Shown: positions 35,655-44,124, numbered from the stretch's first letter. The stretch: DNA of 64,000 nucleotides from Advenella mimigardefordensis DPN7 (GCF_000521505.1 NZ_CP003915.1:3286001-3350000); one strand, 5' to 3'. Numbers and translations are program-made. The notes: a model not told the origin generated them from the letters alone.

Positions 35655-35975
35655 ATGGAAACTAAAAATGCAATTGCCGCACTTGCTGCGCTCGCCCAGG
35701 AATCACGCCTTGCTGTATTTCGGCTACTTGTTCAGGCTGGCCCTGATGGCCTGGCGGCCGGAAAGATCAGCGACGAAACCCGTATCCCGCCTTCGTCCCT
35801 ATCGTTTCACCTGAAGGAGCTCACGTATGCAGACATGGTTACTCCCCGCCAGGAAGGCCGATCCGTTATTTACACGGCCAACTTTGCGACAGCCGGACGG
35901 CTTGTCTCCTTCCTGTCAGAAAACTGTTGCGGCGGACAAACTTGCGATTTTTCCTGTGTAGAACCGAAGGAATAA
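35655..35975 (+). CDS. arsR: ArsR-family arsenic-responsive repressor
   Basis: 106 residues with the winged helix of the ArsR/SmtB family ([23 protein letters not shown], about residues 33-55). Arsenite-binding cysteines are clustered near the C-terminus ([13 protein letters not shown], residues 88-100), a site used by ArsR proteins of the CC-type variant rather than the CVC pair in the recognition helix. It would repress the arsRHC operon in the absence of As(III). Start at ATG 35655, which gives the usual N-terminus; no ribosome site is visible. arsH begins 10 bp after the stop. Confidence 0.9.
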   Translation: METKNAIAALAALAQESRLAVFRLLVQAGPDGLAAGKISDETRIPPSSLSFHLKELTYADMVTPRQEGRSVIYTANFATAGRLVSFLSENCCGGQTCDFSCVEPKE

Positions 35976-35985
35976 AGGTCGTTCC

Positions 35986-36753
35986 ATGAGATTAAGAACA
36001 CTCTCCGATCCGAACCTGCTTCCCGCCCTGGACCGCTCGAAGGTTATCCTCCGGCCCGGTCAGGAATTGGGTGCAGACCAACCTCCGCTGCGTATATTGC
36101 TGTTATACGGTTCGCTCCGGCCTCGATCCTTTTCACGCCTGGCGGTAGAGGAAGCCGCCCGGCTACTTTTGCTTTTTGGTGCTGAGGTAAAAATATTCGA
36201 CCCATCAGATCTGCCGTTGCCGGATCAGGTTCAAAACGACGACCATCCGGCAGTAAAAGAATTGCGTGCGCTTTCCGAATGGTCTGAAGGCCAGGTGTGG
36301 TGCAGCCCCGAACGTCACGGTCAAATCACAGGCATTATGAAAGCCCAAATTGATCACCTACCCCTTGAAATCGCCGGCATTCGGCCCACACAAGGCCGCA
36401 CGCTTGCCGTCATGCAGGTATCCGGAGGGTCGCAAAGCTTCAATGCCGTTAATACGTTGAGACTCCTGGGACGCTGGATGCGTATGTTTACCATCCCCAA
36501 CCAGTCCAGTATTGCCAAAGCCTACCAGGAGTTTGACGAAGACGGTCGCATGAAGCCCTCCGCCTACTATGACAGGATCGTTGATGTCATGGAAGAACTC
36601 GTGCGCTTAACTGTACTGCTGCGGCCACATCAGGAGACACTGACAGACCGGTATTCCGAGAGAAAAGCCAGTGACCGCGCTATCAACACGGCGACCGATC
36701 TGTCGGCTATTGCTATTGCCCCACAATCTCAAACCCAGCGAGAAACATCATGA
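35986..36753 (+). CDS. arsH: ArsH, NADPH-dependent FMN reductase of arsenic resistance
   Basis: 255 residues. The flavodoxin-like NADPH:FMN oxidoreductase signature [14 protein letters not shown] is near residue 38, and the ArsH-specific [23 protein letters not shown] near 104. ArsH oxidises trivalent organoarsenicals such as methylarsenite to less toxic pentavalent forms. Translation is coupled to arsC: the stop overlaps the next start in ATGA. It lies second in arsR-arsH-arsC-acr3'. Confidence 0.93.
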   Translation: MRLRTLSDPNLLPALDRSKVILRPGQELGADQPPLRILLLYGSLRPRSFSRLAVEEAARLLLLFGAEVKIFDPSDLPLPDQVQNDDHPAVKELRALSEWSEGQVWCSPERHGQITGIMKAQIDHLPLEIAGIRPTQGRTLAVMQVSGGSQSFNAVNTLRLLGRWMRMFTIPNQSSIAKAYQEFDEDGRMKPSAYYDRIVDVMEELVRLTVLLRPHQETLTDRYSERKASDRAINTATDLSAIAIAPQSQTQRETS

Positions 36754-37256
36754 CGAAAAAAGTCTACAACGTATTGATATTATGCACCGGTAACTCTGCC
36801 CGCAGCATTATGGCCGAAGCGCTAATCAACATGATGGGTGACGGGCGCTTCCAGGCTTTTAGTGCTGGCAGCCACCCTACCGGCACAGTCAATCCCTTTG
36901 CCGTCGAAAGAGCAGCTTCCATTCACTACCCCACCGAGCAATTACGCAGTAAAAGCTGGGATGAATTTGCGGCTCCCGATGCACCGCAAATGGATTTCAT
37001 CATTACCGTGTGTGATGACGCCGCCGGGGAAGTATGTCCTGTCTGGCCTGGCAAACCGATCACTGCACATTGGGGGTTTGAAGATCCGTCTTTGGTGGAA
37101 GGATCGGACGAAGACAAAAGACTCGCATTTGATAAAACATTTCGCCAAATGATGAATCGCGTACGCCTGTTTGTGAGCCTGCCTTTCAATATTCTTGATC
37201 ACACAGCCATCAAACAGGAACTATCCAAAATTGGCAGTACTCACGCAGCGCAATGA
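36750..37256 (+). CDS. arsC: Arsenate reductase, low-molecular-weight phosphatase type
   Basis: 168 residues with the P-loop CTGNSARS (residues 11-18) and redox cysteines at C88 ([10 protein letters not shown]) and its partner, as in thioredoxin-coupled ArsC. It reduces arsenate to arsenite, which must then be exported. Both ends overlap neighbours by 4 nt (ATGA), so arsH, arsC and the broken acr3 are translated together. Because the exporter is truncated, arsenate reduction here has no pump within the operon. Confidence 0.92.
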   Translation: MTKKVYNVLILCTGNSARSIMAEALINMMGDGRFQAFSAGSHPTGTVNPFAVERAASIHYPTEQLRSKSWDEFAAPDAPQMDFIITVCDDAAGEVCPVWPGKPITAHWGFEDPSLVEGSDEDKRLAFDKTFRQMMNRVRLFVSLPFNILDHTAIKQELSKIGSTHAAQ

Positions 37257-37450
37257 ATCATTCTGAGGCATCCGGGAATAAGCCCACCATCAGCACATTT
37301 GAACGTTATTTAACGGTCTGGGTGGCGCTGTGTGTTTTGACCGGCATTCTGCTCGGCCAGTCTTTACCCGAGTTTTTCCAGACAATCGGACACCTGGAGA
37401 TTGCCAACACTAGCATACAACCCTGTCATTGCGCCCTAAGTGGCTCATAG
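37253..37450 (+). pseudogene. Truncated arsenite efflux pump Acr3 (N-terminal 50 residues)
   Basis: The frame begins in ATGA overlap with arsC and reads TFERYLTVWVALCVLTGILL then GQSLPEFFQTIGHLEIAN, the N-terminus and first helix of Acr3 permeases (about 350 residues when whole). Around position 37408 the match stops and unrelated sequence follows to a stop at 37450. The remaining nine helices are absent from the window. The break marks the left edge of the accessory region, so an insertion or deletion removed the rest of the gene. Confidence 0.82.
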
Positions 37451-37626
37451 TCTTATGTTTAGGTGCATGCCTGTCGTCCGTTTAACGAATACACCTGAGA
37501 ACCGGTAAAGAATGGGCTGATTCAGCCGTATCTGTGCTATATTCAACTTGATAAAAGACGTTTCTGGCGTACAGTTAAGTTGTGCCCTGTTCTCTTCTCA
37601 AACTTACTCAATAGCGGGAGATTTAT

Positions 37627-37824
37627 ATGAAAAATATGTCTTCCAAATTTTTTGGAAAATCCCTTTCTTCTCCAGGAAAGCGGGCACCCTTTGTGCTCGT
37701 TAATCCAGACGGCAGCGTCAGAATGAATCTTGATAATGCGGAGATTCGGGAAAAGTTTGTTAATGGTGTCAAATCCATTAAAGGATTATCATTATCCAGC
37801 CGTCTCAAATCCGGCACTAAATGA
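37627..37824 (+). CDS. Hypothetical 65-residue protein, coupled to the next gene
   Basis: GGGAG lies 7 nt before ATG 37627 and the stop overlaps the next start (ATGA at 37821). The product is basic at both ends with a central VLVNPDGSVRMNLDN and no signal peptide, membrane helix or known domain. The tight coupling to a membrane protein gene makes it a likely real partner. Confidence 0.55.
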   Translation: MKNMSSKFFGKSLSSPGKRAPFVLVNPDGSVRMNLDNAEIREKFVNGVKSIKGLSLSSRLKSGTK

Positions 37825-38621
37825 GTGCGATCGTTATTGCGGTCGTGCTGTTAGCCGGATTTATCTATGCCGAATTAAATACCAAAACAAAGTACCGGTT
37901 GATCAAATCAACCGGCTGGCATACCTACTTCATCGCCGCCAAATATGGCGTGTATTTTGCAGTTCTTGCCGGGGTGGCTACGCTGGTATTTTATCCCGCC
38001 CTTGAAGATCAACCATTATTCATTTGGACCGCAGTATGGGGAATGTTTACCCTGGCGCTCGCAACGGCTTGGGGAAAATACCGTTATTTGTTCGTACGAT
38101 TGTGCAAACCGTTAACAACAGCATGCTTGAGCGTTTTCAGAAGATTGGTTGTTGCCAACCCGCCCATTCATCACATCTGGCGGACGATGAAAATTTGGCA
38201 GGCCGATTATGAAGATGAAACCGCCCAGGAAAGCGCCTATTTGCTCGCCAGAAAAAACGAATTCGAGCACATGCTGTATCGCGCGCTCAGACAGGTACAA
38301 ATGCTCCAAATTACCTTGAAAAGCGGCAAGGTTTACATTGGTTATATTCAGAATACCCTGATTAATGACAATTTTGACGACACGGAATACTTCACCATTT
38401 TCCCCTTGCTCAGCGGCTATAGAGACAAGGACGATCAGACGTTAACGCTCACCACTTCTTATTTTGACGCCTACGAGCAGATAGAGGACGATACCCAGAC
38501 AACCGACGATCTGGAAGAGCAATTCAGAATTCTTATCCCCCGCGCAGAAGTCATGTCCATGAGTTATTTCCGGCCGGATTATTATGAGAATTTTGCGGAT
38601 CACGACGACGAGAGTGAGTGA
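37821..38621 (+). CDS. Membrane protein with cytoplasmic SGKVYIGYI-type domain
   Basis: 266 residues. Three membrane helices are predicted by eye (residues 2-18, 35-57, 66-84), then a long cytoplasmic part. After a helical linker (EDETAQESAYLLARKNEFEHMLYRAL) comes a strand-rich region, LQITLKSGKVYIGYIQNTL, whose pattern recalls Sm-like small barrels, and an acidic C-terminus. No named family is recognised. It overlaps the 65-residue gene by 4 nt, so the pair is one unit. Composition is close to the flanking accessory DNA. Function unknown. Confidence 0.6.
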   Translation: MSAIVIAVVLLAGFIYAELNTKTKYRLIKSTGWHTYFIAAKYGVYFAVLAGVATLVFYPALEDQPLFIWTAVWGMFTLALATAWGKYRYLFVRLCKPLTTACLSVFRRLVVANPPIHHIWRTMKIWQADYEDETAQESAYLLARKNEFEHMLYRALRQVQMLQITLKSGKVYIGYIQNTLINDNFDDTEYFTIFPLLSGYRDKDDQTLTLTTSYFDAYEQIEDDTQTTDDLEEQFRILIPRAEVMSMSYFRPDYYENFADHDDESE

Positions 38622-38634
38622 GAACGCTGGTTGT

Positions 38635-38644
38635 GGGGGGGGGG
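38635..38644 (+). repeat. G10 homopolymer
   Basis: Ten consecutive G residues directly after the membrane protein gene and 55 bp before the next start. Such tracts mutate easily by slippage; it is the longest homopolymer seen in the window. Confidence 0.9.
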
Positions 38645-38698
38645 ATATTACCGTGGCAACATGTTGAGGCTGCAGATTTATACCCTGTAATTACCGCT

Positions 38699-38872
38699 AT
38701 GAAACCGATTCAAAGACCAACCCCTGAAGAGAATGAGGCAATCAACAAGGCGATCGCCTCTGATCCGGATACCTTTGATCCCGCAAATGGTTTCGACCAT
38801 CTTGTCCGGGTCGACCCGAAGAAACTGAGTCGACCGAAGCAAAGTGAGCATCAGTCTCAGATTGCCAGCTGA
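38699..38872 (+). CDS. Small BrnA-like antitoxin candidate (orphan)
   Basis: 57 residues from ATG 38699. The sequence RPTPEENEAINKAIASDPDT is close to the N-terminal half of BrnA-type antitoxins (PTPEEDAAIxxGIAxDPDT), and the C-terminus is basic (KKLSRPKQ). A full BrnA would end in a ribbon-helix-helix domain, which is missing, and no BrnT toxin gene lies upstream; it is either an orphan relic or a different small family. The frame extends upstream to 38618 through GTG, but that part has no family character. Confidence 0.45.
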   Translation: MKPIQRPTPEENEAINKAIASDPDTFDPANGFDHLVRVDPKKLSRPKQSEHQSQIAS

Positions 38873-38908
38873 CTGACAACCATCGAGACGAAGATGGCCG
38901 TCAGGCGC

Positions 38909-39751
38909 CTATTTCACATTCACAAATGGAAGCGAGCCGCCAGGCACCATCGTGGTGGGCAGAATACCATTCCAGCGCTCGGCACTGATAAGCTGAACAA
39001 GAGCGGGATTATCAGCCAATGCCTTACCCTTGGCAGCGATCGCAGACGCTTCGGCCTCACCGCGCAGTCTGCGTGATTCAGCATCACCCTGCGCCTGCAG
39101 AATGGCTGACTGCTTGGCGCCTTCGGCCTCTGCGACGGCAGCCTGAGCATTCTGACGGGCGGTCAATACCTGTACCTCGGCACGCTGCTTATCTGATACG
39201 GCCTTCTCGTACTCGGGCGTAAAGCTGATTTCCTGAATCTGTACAGAAACCAGCGTGAACGGTTCACCGATGAACGCAGTTCGCAGCGCTTCGGACACCT
39301 CTGTTTCAAACTCCTTGCGCTTCTGAACCACGCGCTGGGCAGTGAATGTGCCGAACACGTTCTTTGCAACAGTCATCATCCGTGGCGATACGATGCGCGT
39401 TACCATGTCTTTCACGGTTCCGTACTGCGCATAGATATGATCGGCCTTGCTGGAAATCGGGTCGATTGTGACTGAGACATCAATCTCGGCAATTTGCTGG
39501 TCAGCTGAATAGGCCCCAATCTTCTCCCATGAGTAAGTCTGGCGACGTACGGAAATTTCTTTGATGCTGTCTATGATCGGTGTTTTGAAGCCCAGGCCCG
39601 GCTGCTCTACGCTAATAATTTTGCCATAGCGCAGCTTGACGCCCACATCACCCTGATCAATCGTGTACAACGCCCCGAAACCCGCCAGAACGACAACAAT
39701 CAGAGCGATAACGCCGGCTACCGTGAGTGCAAATGCCTTGTTTTGTTTCAT
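38909..39751 (-). CDS. SPFH/Band 7 (prohibitin-like) membrane protein
   Basis: 280 residues: one N-terminal membrane helix (FALTVAGVIALIVVVLAGFGALY), then a Band 7 domain (TIDQGDVGVKLRYGKI ... EISVRRQTYSWEK) and an alanine/glutamate-rich coiled coil (AAVAEAEGAKQSAILQAQGDAESRRLRGEAEA) as in HflK/prohibitin relatives. These form ring-like scaffolds on the membrane that guard proteases or organise microdomains. No NfeD or protease gene adjoins. Start ATG 39751 (MKQNK); an upstream ATG adds four residues. Confidence 0.87.
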   Translation of the reverse strand: MKQNKAFALTVAGVIALIVVVLAGFGALYTIDQGDVGVKLRYGKIISVEQPGLGFKTPIIDSIKEISVRRQTYSWEKIGAYSADQQIAEIDVSVTIDPISSKADHIYAQYGTVKDMVTRIVSPRMMTVAKNVFGTFTAQRVVQKRKEFETEVSEALRTAFIGEPFTLVSVQIQEISFTPEYEKAVSDKQRAEVQVLTARQNAQAAVAEAEGAKQSAILQAQGDAESRRLRGEAEASAIAAKGKALADNPALVQLISAERWNGILPTTMVPGGSLPFVNVK

Positions 39752-40083
39752 TATTCTTTCCACTTTTTTTAAGAAATTGAAGATCGCAAAAATGCCGACT
39801 GCGAATATACCTAAAAAAAGATTGCGCTCAGAAGAAAATGATATTGCCTTTGAAAAAATCTCTCGCCATATCGGCCCTTCCCGTCATCAATCAGGGCGAT
39901 AGCGATATCTGGTTCAGGTGCGCGGACAATACCCGGTTATTTCAATCCCCGGTTATCGCTTAGGCAGCAGAATGGTAAAAACCGCGTGCATTTCGTCTTC
40001 TGGCATATCGAACAGGGGAATAAATAGAATTAAAGCGACGATCCAACCCTATCTGCCGCTCAGTTTTTTTCGCATCTGCAAAA
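39752..40083. other. Intergenic, possible gene remnants
   Basis: About 330 bp without a supported gene. Two adjoining frames (from about 39792 and from about 39900) look mildly protein-like (IGPSRHQ; YLVQVRGQYPV), and could be a decayed N-terminus of a site-specific recombinase, but this is too weak to call. Confidence 0.25.
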
Positions 40084-40545
40084 TTAAGATTTCAGTCCTG
40101 AAGAACGAGGGTACAGTCGTATGCCGGAAATCACACAGAAACTGACGCCTGATACCAAGCCGAAGAGCATTGGGAGTACCAGTTTAGTAGCGGCGGGCGT
40201 CGGTTCTAAACCGCCGCCCAGTAGAGACGTGTACATGTAAAGTGCGACTGGCCCGATCAATGTGCACCAAAGGCATATTGGGATAGCCGAGAGCGCATTT
40301 TTCTTCTTTAGCAAGATGGCCATTGGCAGAACGAGTGCAAAGGTAACGCAGTATGTCAGGAGCAGACCGAAGAACAAAAAGATAGAGAACATGCCCAGGA
40401 ACCCTTCGATTGACGCCCCCTCTATGAATGTCACTGTTGTGCTATAGGTTAAGCTAAACGCGAACGGAACGACCAAAGGAGAGATCAGCGCTGCACGCAT
40501 AAGGCTTCGTTTGTTCTGGATGATCGCCGCATGTTGGGCCTGCAT
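40084..40545 (-). CDS. Hypothetical membrane protein, four helices
   Basis: 153 residues with four strongly hydrophobic segments (about 17-37, 45-75, 85-103 and 123-142) and a short basic tail. No family motif is recognised. The start at ATG 40545 begins MQAQHAAIIQNKRSLMR, a normal cytoplasmic N-tail. It lies alone in the accessory region, with gaps of over 300 bp on both sides. Confidence 0.55.
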   Translation of the reverse strand: MQAQHAAIIQNKRSLMRAALISPLVVPFAFSLTYSTTVTFIEGASIEGFLGMFSIFLFFGLLLTYCVTFALVLPMAILLKKKNALSAIPICLWCTLIGPVALYMYTSLLGGGLEPTPAATKLVLPMLFGLVSGVSFCVISGIRLYPRSSGLKS

Positions 40546-40865
40546 TATCTATTCACTCCGCATTCAAAGGTCCAACCCACGATCCACACCCGTTCAATAC
40601 TAACGCTGAAATTATATTGGCTATTCATACGGGCTATAGTTGAATATTAGCCTGTGTGCTATCTTTATACGTATTTAAAGCCACCAGATAAGCTGATTTA
40701 GGGAAAAATATCCACTTACGCGCAACCAAGTATGAAATAATGTAATTAACTTAACAGCCTTCCCTGATTTGTTATATCCACTCCAGCTTTTGCAATCTCG
40801 AACCAATTGGCCCGCTGTGCGTTGATTCTATTGATAATGAAGCACAAAAGTTCCACAGTAAAGAC
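40546..40865. other. Intergenic, AT-rich, nothing identified
   Basis: A divergent gap of 320 bp between the membrane protein and the coiled-coil protein genes. It must carry both promoters, but no pair of hexamers stands out, and no repeats or coding remnants were found. Confidence 0.4.
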
Positions 40866-41246
40866 ATGACCGACATAACGATTGACCTTCTCGATGCAAA
40901 ACTGCAAGCCGCCGAAGCCAGAACGGAGGCCAGGGTCGCTCGTCTTGAGGCGCTAGTTGAGAACAGCATCAAGAATAACCAAAAGGCCATTGCTGATTTC
41001 AGAGAAGAAAACAAGCACACGCGCCGCATAACGGTTGTTACTGGCATCACATCCGTTATTACGATTATCTTAGGCGTTGCAGCCTTCAATGCCACCCTGC
41101 TGTCGAATATGGTGGGCTCCTTCAGTATGGGCCAAAGCACCAGAGACAGTGTCAAAGCCGAAATTTCGAGCCAAAACAAAGAATTAAACGCAAAGCTGGA
41201 CAAGCTCACTGAGGCAATAAGTAAGCTAAGCGTCTCGCGCCTGTAG
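40866..41246 (+). CDS. Hypothetical coiled-coil membrane protein
   Basis: 126 residues: an N-terminal coiled coil (DLLDAKLQAAEARTEARVARLEALVE, continuing to about 45), one membrane helix (ITVVTGITSVITIILGVAAFNATLL, about 55-79) and a C-terminal coiled coil with a hydrophilic face (SSQNKELNAKLDKLTEAI). The layout resembles small phage or plasmid proteins of unknown function. A G/C-rich hairpin follows the stop. Nothing ties it to the type VI remnants that start 150 bp later. Confidence 0.6.
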   Translation: MTDITIDLLDAKLQAAEARTEARVARLEALVENSIKNNQKAIADFREENKHTRRITVVTGITSVITIILGVAAFNATLLSNMVGSFSMGQSTRDSVKAEISSQNKELNAKLDKLTEAISKLSVSRL

Positions 41247-41258
41247 CCACCACCTGCC

Positions 41259-41283
41259 GCGGCGGGTATTATTGCCCCGCCGC
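41259..41283 (+). terminator. GC-rich hairpin after the coiled-coil gene
   Basis: An 8-bp perfect stem GCGGCGGG/CCCGCCGC with a 9-nt loop, 13 bases past the stop codon. No T-run follows, so termination may be weak. The hairpin abuts copy 1 of the 90-bp direct repeat. Confidence 0.45.
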
Positions 41284-41370
41284 CTCCAGATCCTGTTATG
41301 TATTATTGGCTCAGTTCGTAGATCAAGCATTTGAGTATCATTAAGATATCTCTCTTTTCCTTGGGTACAA
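41281..41370 (+). repeat. 90-bp direct repeat, copy 1
   Basis: Nearly identical to 43529-43617, sharing GTATTATTGGC, then CAGTTC, TAGATCAAGCATTTGAGTA and AAGATATCTCTC, ending CCTTGGGTACAA; differences are a handful of substitutions and two small indels. Copy 1 precedes the DUF3396 gene, copy 2 ends the truncated PAAR-like gene and precedes another remnant. The pair marks a duplicated module border. Confidence 0.85.
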
Positions 41371-41401
41371 GCCCTAATAAATATACTATTGGTAAGTCAC
41401 A

Positions 41402-42497
41402 ATGCAAGACACGAATAAACTTTGGTTGGATTATCTGATTAGTAATAACAAGGAATTGCTTTTAACTAGCGAACTACACAACCCAAAGGGAAATCACCGC
41501 TATATCGGTGCTGCGCTGTGTATACGTGCATCCTATTATTTCCAGGGTGGACATAAACCCGAGGTACGCGAGGATTATCCGCTGCTTTGAAGAATATGAA
41601 ACCTATGCCAAGGAGTACTTAACCTGGGTGTGGCGAGATGAGCCACCTGAAGGACCGGATAATTTTGTCTATGATAAAGCCCCTTCCATGCGAGAAATGG
41701 CAAGTGCCTTATCCCCAAAAGATCTTTTTGCATTTTCCTATACTTCCGGAAAAGAAAAATATGCAACAGGGGAATGGCGATTTATGTTTTTTTCAAGGCC
41801 AATACAGAATGCGGAATACCATCCTGAAGATACAGACTATTTAGAGTTTTCTGTTCCTGTTTCATTTTTACGCAATTTTCCGCATGTTTTTGAATCAATG
41901 TTTATTCGGTTTGCTGATCGTATCGGTAACATGAATGGATACGCTGGGTATGCGATGAATTTATCATTAACCCGTGAAAAAAATAACCAACCTACAGAGG
42001 CTAATCTAACAAGAATTTTTAATGCCCTTGATATTGGAGAAAATCTAATGATTTCGGGTAGACGAGATATGCGAAAACATCTTAAAACCATGAGCTGGTT
42101 AACCTTACTGAATCAAGAGATGCTGCAAGAGGTAGGCGGAGTAACAGGGCTTCGCAAGTACTTGCCCGAGCAATGGTATGCCTTTTACAAGGATCCCAAG
42201 ATAGGACTTCTAATACAAACGGGTAATTATCCATCCCTGGTTAGCAACAAGGAAGATCCGATGCTCGCCAGCTATGTCCTGCTCAATCACGCTTTACGCA
42301 AGGCTAGACTGGAAAGCATCGGGCCATTGCACAGCGTTCCTGATTACCAGGCGTATTTTTTAGATAGACATACCTCCAATAAATGGCTGACACGTTTTGA
42401 TATTGAGGAAACAGAGGTCATCAATTATTTGGAAAAATTACGCAAAGAATCCACACTGCAGGAAGATAGACTTATTCCTGGATTGAAAAAAATATAA
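41402..42497 (+). pseudogene. Frameshifted DUF3396 type VI immunity protein gene
   Basis: Two frames make one 364-residue DUF3396 protein. ATG 41402 reads MQDTNKLWLDYLISN... to GGHKPE; one base must then be dropped near 41568 to continue as YARIIRCFEEYETYAKEYLTW up to the stop at 42497. DUF3396 features are clear: the N-terminal ALCIRASYYFQGGHKPE, LTWVWRDEPPEG, FMFFSRPIQ, and the NMNGYAGYAMNLSL segment. In other bacteria DUF3396 proteins sit beside type VI effectors and are taken to be their immunity partners. Base composition is more AT-rich than the housekeeping genes. As written it is split, so immunity is probably lost unless the extra base is a sequencing error. Confidence 0.75.
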
Positions 42498-42815
42498 ATA
42501 CCGAACAAGGTATACTACATCTCTGCAGGATATACATATAAAAATTCAGATCAATACATCAGCTACGAACAAATATTCAATCTAGGCACAGGGATATTAG
42601 CGGGAAAGATAGCAGCCGCGGGAGGTAAGTGGATCCCTCGTAAGCAATTATCTGCATATCATAGAAAACATGTTGGGCAAGATGCTGACGACCAACCGTT
42701 CATGCAATATAGCTCAGCCATACAGTATTTAAGAATGCTTCCACCACCGCAATTCGAGGTGCCTGAATATGTCGTCAAAATTGGAGAAGAGTATGCGGCG
42801 CGCGGCGGAGTTTGA
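42498..42815 (+). pseudogene. Toxin-like coding fragment without start
   Basis: The frame of the DUF3396 gene stays open for 105 codons past its stop and reads like real protein (SYEQIFNLGTGILAGKIAAAG, KWIPRKQLSAYHRKHVG, PPPQFEVPEYVVKIGEEYA) but has no start codon at its head. It is probably the C-terminal remains of a type VI effector or of a second immunity-module gene. The next gene begins inside its last 47 bases in another frame. Confidence 0.45.
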
Positions 42816-43326
42816 CATTGCGTATTTGATACGGCGAATATACATAAAGATGATCGCGCTGCTCTTTTGTTTAACTGTCAATACAGGATGCACGAAGGAA
42901 CCTGAGGCTCCGGAGGTCTTAATTATCCATACCCAACAATTAAGCTCAGAAAAAATCGAGCTCAATTGTGATCGAAAAAAGCTTGAAGACAAAATTGATA
43001 AAAAACGGAATGAAACAAAATCATCAGAATACGCAACGATGCTCTCATATGCGCGACGCGATCAAGATGATGAATATTCGCAATTAATGGCTAATAAGTC
43101 TTTGCGAAGCAAGTTTAAACCAGGTATTGAAAGCGCAATATTGATATCACAAAATTTTAAAAAACTTGCCGTGGTAACATTTCCTCGACCAGCGAATGTA
43201 AACACGTTTCTAAAAAGTGTTTCTACATGCAGCAAAGCAACGGGAAACATATGCATACCAGCTATTTATTTTGATGGCGCCGACACCTTCTGCCTTCTTT
43301 TCACTAAAACCGAGTTAAGTAATTAA
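42769..43326 (+). CDS. Secreted cysteine-containing protein, possible immunity or envelope protein (paralogue A)
   Basis: 185 residues as drawn. An internal hydrophobic stretch MIALLFCLTVNTGC acts as signal peptide, so the true start may be ATG 42850 (158 residues) or TTG 42826; the 27 residues before it overlap the preceding fragment. The C-terminal 45 residues (STCSKATGNICIPAIYFDG, FCLLFTKTE) align with the end of the protein at 44125 (KCSVLNNIGCYPVAAIYNK, YCLLEP), with three cysteines in register. The two are probably paralogues. Unknown function; placement among type VI remnants suggests periplasmic immunity proteins. Confidence 0.55.
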   Translation: MSSKLEKSMRRAAEFDIAYLIRRIYIKMIALLFCLTVNTGCTKEPEAPEVLIIHTQQLSSEKIELNCDRKKLEDKIDKKRNETKSSEYATMLSYARRDQDDEYSQLMANKSLRSKFKPGIESAILISQNFKKLAVVTFPRPANVNTFLKSVSTCSKATGNICIPAIYFDGADTFCLLFTKTELSN

Positions 43327-43363
43327 ATTTACTGTATCTGAACGATTCATTACAAAGATTATT

Positions 43364-43582
43364 ATGTCATCAGCAGCTCAACTCGGAGATATGGCATCCA
43401 ACCATAATGAGGCCCCTGCAACTCCAGGAATAGAGGCTTCACCAAACGTGCCTATCGATAGCATCCCGGCCATGAGCCAAGGCGATGCCTTTGAGCCGCA
43501 CGCTTGCCAGATGAGTCATATTCCCCATCGCCTCCCGAGCCTGTTCGGTATTATTGGCGCAGTTCATAGATCAAGCATTTGA
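43364..43582 (+). pseudogene. Truncated PAAR-like protein
   Basis: The first 59 residues read like a PAAR-type tip protein of type VI secretion: MSSAAQLGDMASNHNEAP, GIEASPNVPIDSIPAMSQGD, FEPHACQMSHIPH. A full PAAR-like protein continues with another set of short strands (GSxTVFING...GD); here the match ends at about 43540, where copy 2 of the 90-bp repeat takes over and supplies a chance 13-residue tail. The spike tip is thus cut by the repeat junction. Confidence 0.65.
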
Positions 43583-43617
43583 GTATTTAAGATATCTCTC
43601 TTTTTCCTTGGGTACAA
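43529..43617 (+). repeat. 90-bp direct repeat, copy 2
   Basis: Counterpart of 41281-41370. It overlaps the 3' end of the PAAR-like fragment and runs into the gap before the effector-tail remnant. About 85 percent identity by eye over its length. Confidence 0.85.
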
Positions 43618-43667
43618 AAAATTCTATGGTAGATAAAAGTCAAATTGATATACCATCAAATTTTTGA

Positions 43668-43760
43668 ACGCTGATACCACACTCACAGCTGGTAACTCTA
43701 AAGGAGCAATACGCTGCGGCAGCGCGCGAAGGTACTCTCGTATACAGACAGGAGAGTTAA
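43668..43760 (+). pseudogene. C-terminal remnant of an effector or VgrG-like protein
   Basis: Thirty codons open from a stop at 43665 read TLIPHSQLVTLKEQYAAAA then REGTLVYRQES and end at TAA 43758, one base before the ATG of the XRE gene. The TLKEQYAAAAREGTLV end is a sequence type seen at the C-termini of type VI-associated proteins as I remember them. Only the end of the gene remains. Confidence 0.4.
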
Positions 43761-43761
43761 T

Positions 43762-44079
43762 ATGGCAACATTCACGGAATTACTCCGGAAAGCAGAAAAA
43801 TCTGAGCAGTATTGGGTATCCGGCGCTCAGATTGATTTTTCATTTCAACTGGCCGATGTGATGAAAGAGGAAGGGCTTAACCAATCTCAACTTGCTGATA
43901 TTTTGGGAGTTTCAGCTCCATATATCAGTAAGCTTTTAGCTGGCAATCAGAATCTCACACTAAACACTATGGTGCAGTACGCGCGAAAACTCGGCAGGGT
44001 CCTGAACCTCGAATTGGTCAAAGCCAGCGAAAATCGTAAGGCGCGTGAATACTCCATTAGAAAATCAGATGGGGATTAA
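43762..44079 (+). CDS. XRE-family helix-turn-helix protein
   Basis: 105 residues; the helix-turn-helix is in SQLADILGVSAPYISKLLAG (about 50-69), preceded by a helical part (FQLADVMKEEGLN) and followed by a basic tail. It resembles antitoxin-type regulators of the HigA/XRE group. GGAGAG lies 6 nt before ATG 43762. The Cys-containing secreted protein gene begins 46 bp downstream, so it may regulate that gene; no toxin gene of a known type adjoins. Confidence 0.75.
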   Translation: MATFTELLRKAEKSEQYWVSGAQIDFSFQLADVMKEEGLNQSQLADILGVSAPYISKLLAGNQNLTLNTMVQYARKLGRVLNLELVKASENRKAREYSIRKSDGD

Positions 44080-44124
44080 TGATGACAAAAAAATTACGTT
44101 GAATAGTACAAGGATTGACCTAAA

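Noticed and set aside
39792..40145. Two adjoining frames resembling a recombinase N-terminus
   Set aside because: Similarity is limited to a few residues such as YLVQVRG; too weak to call a pseudogene.
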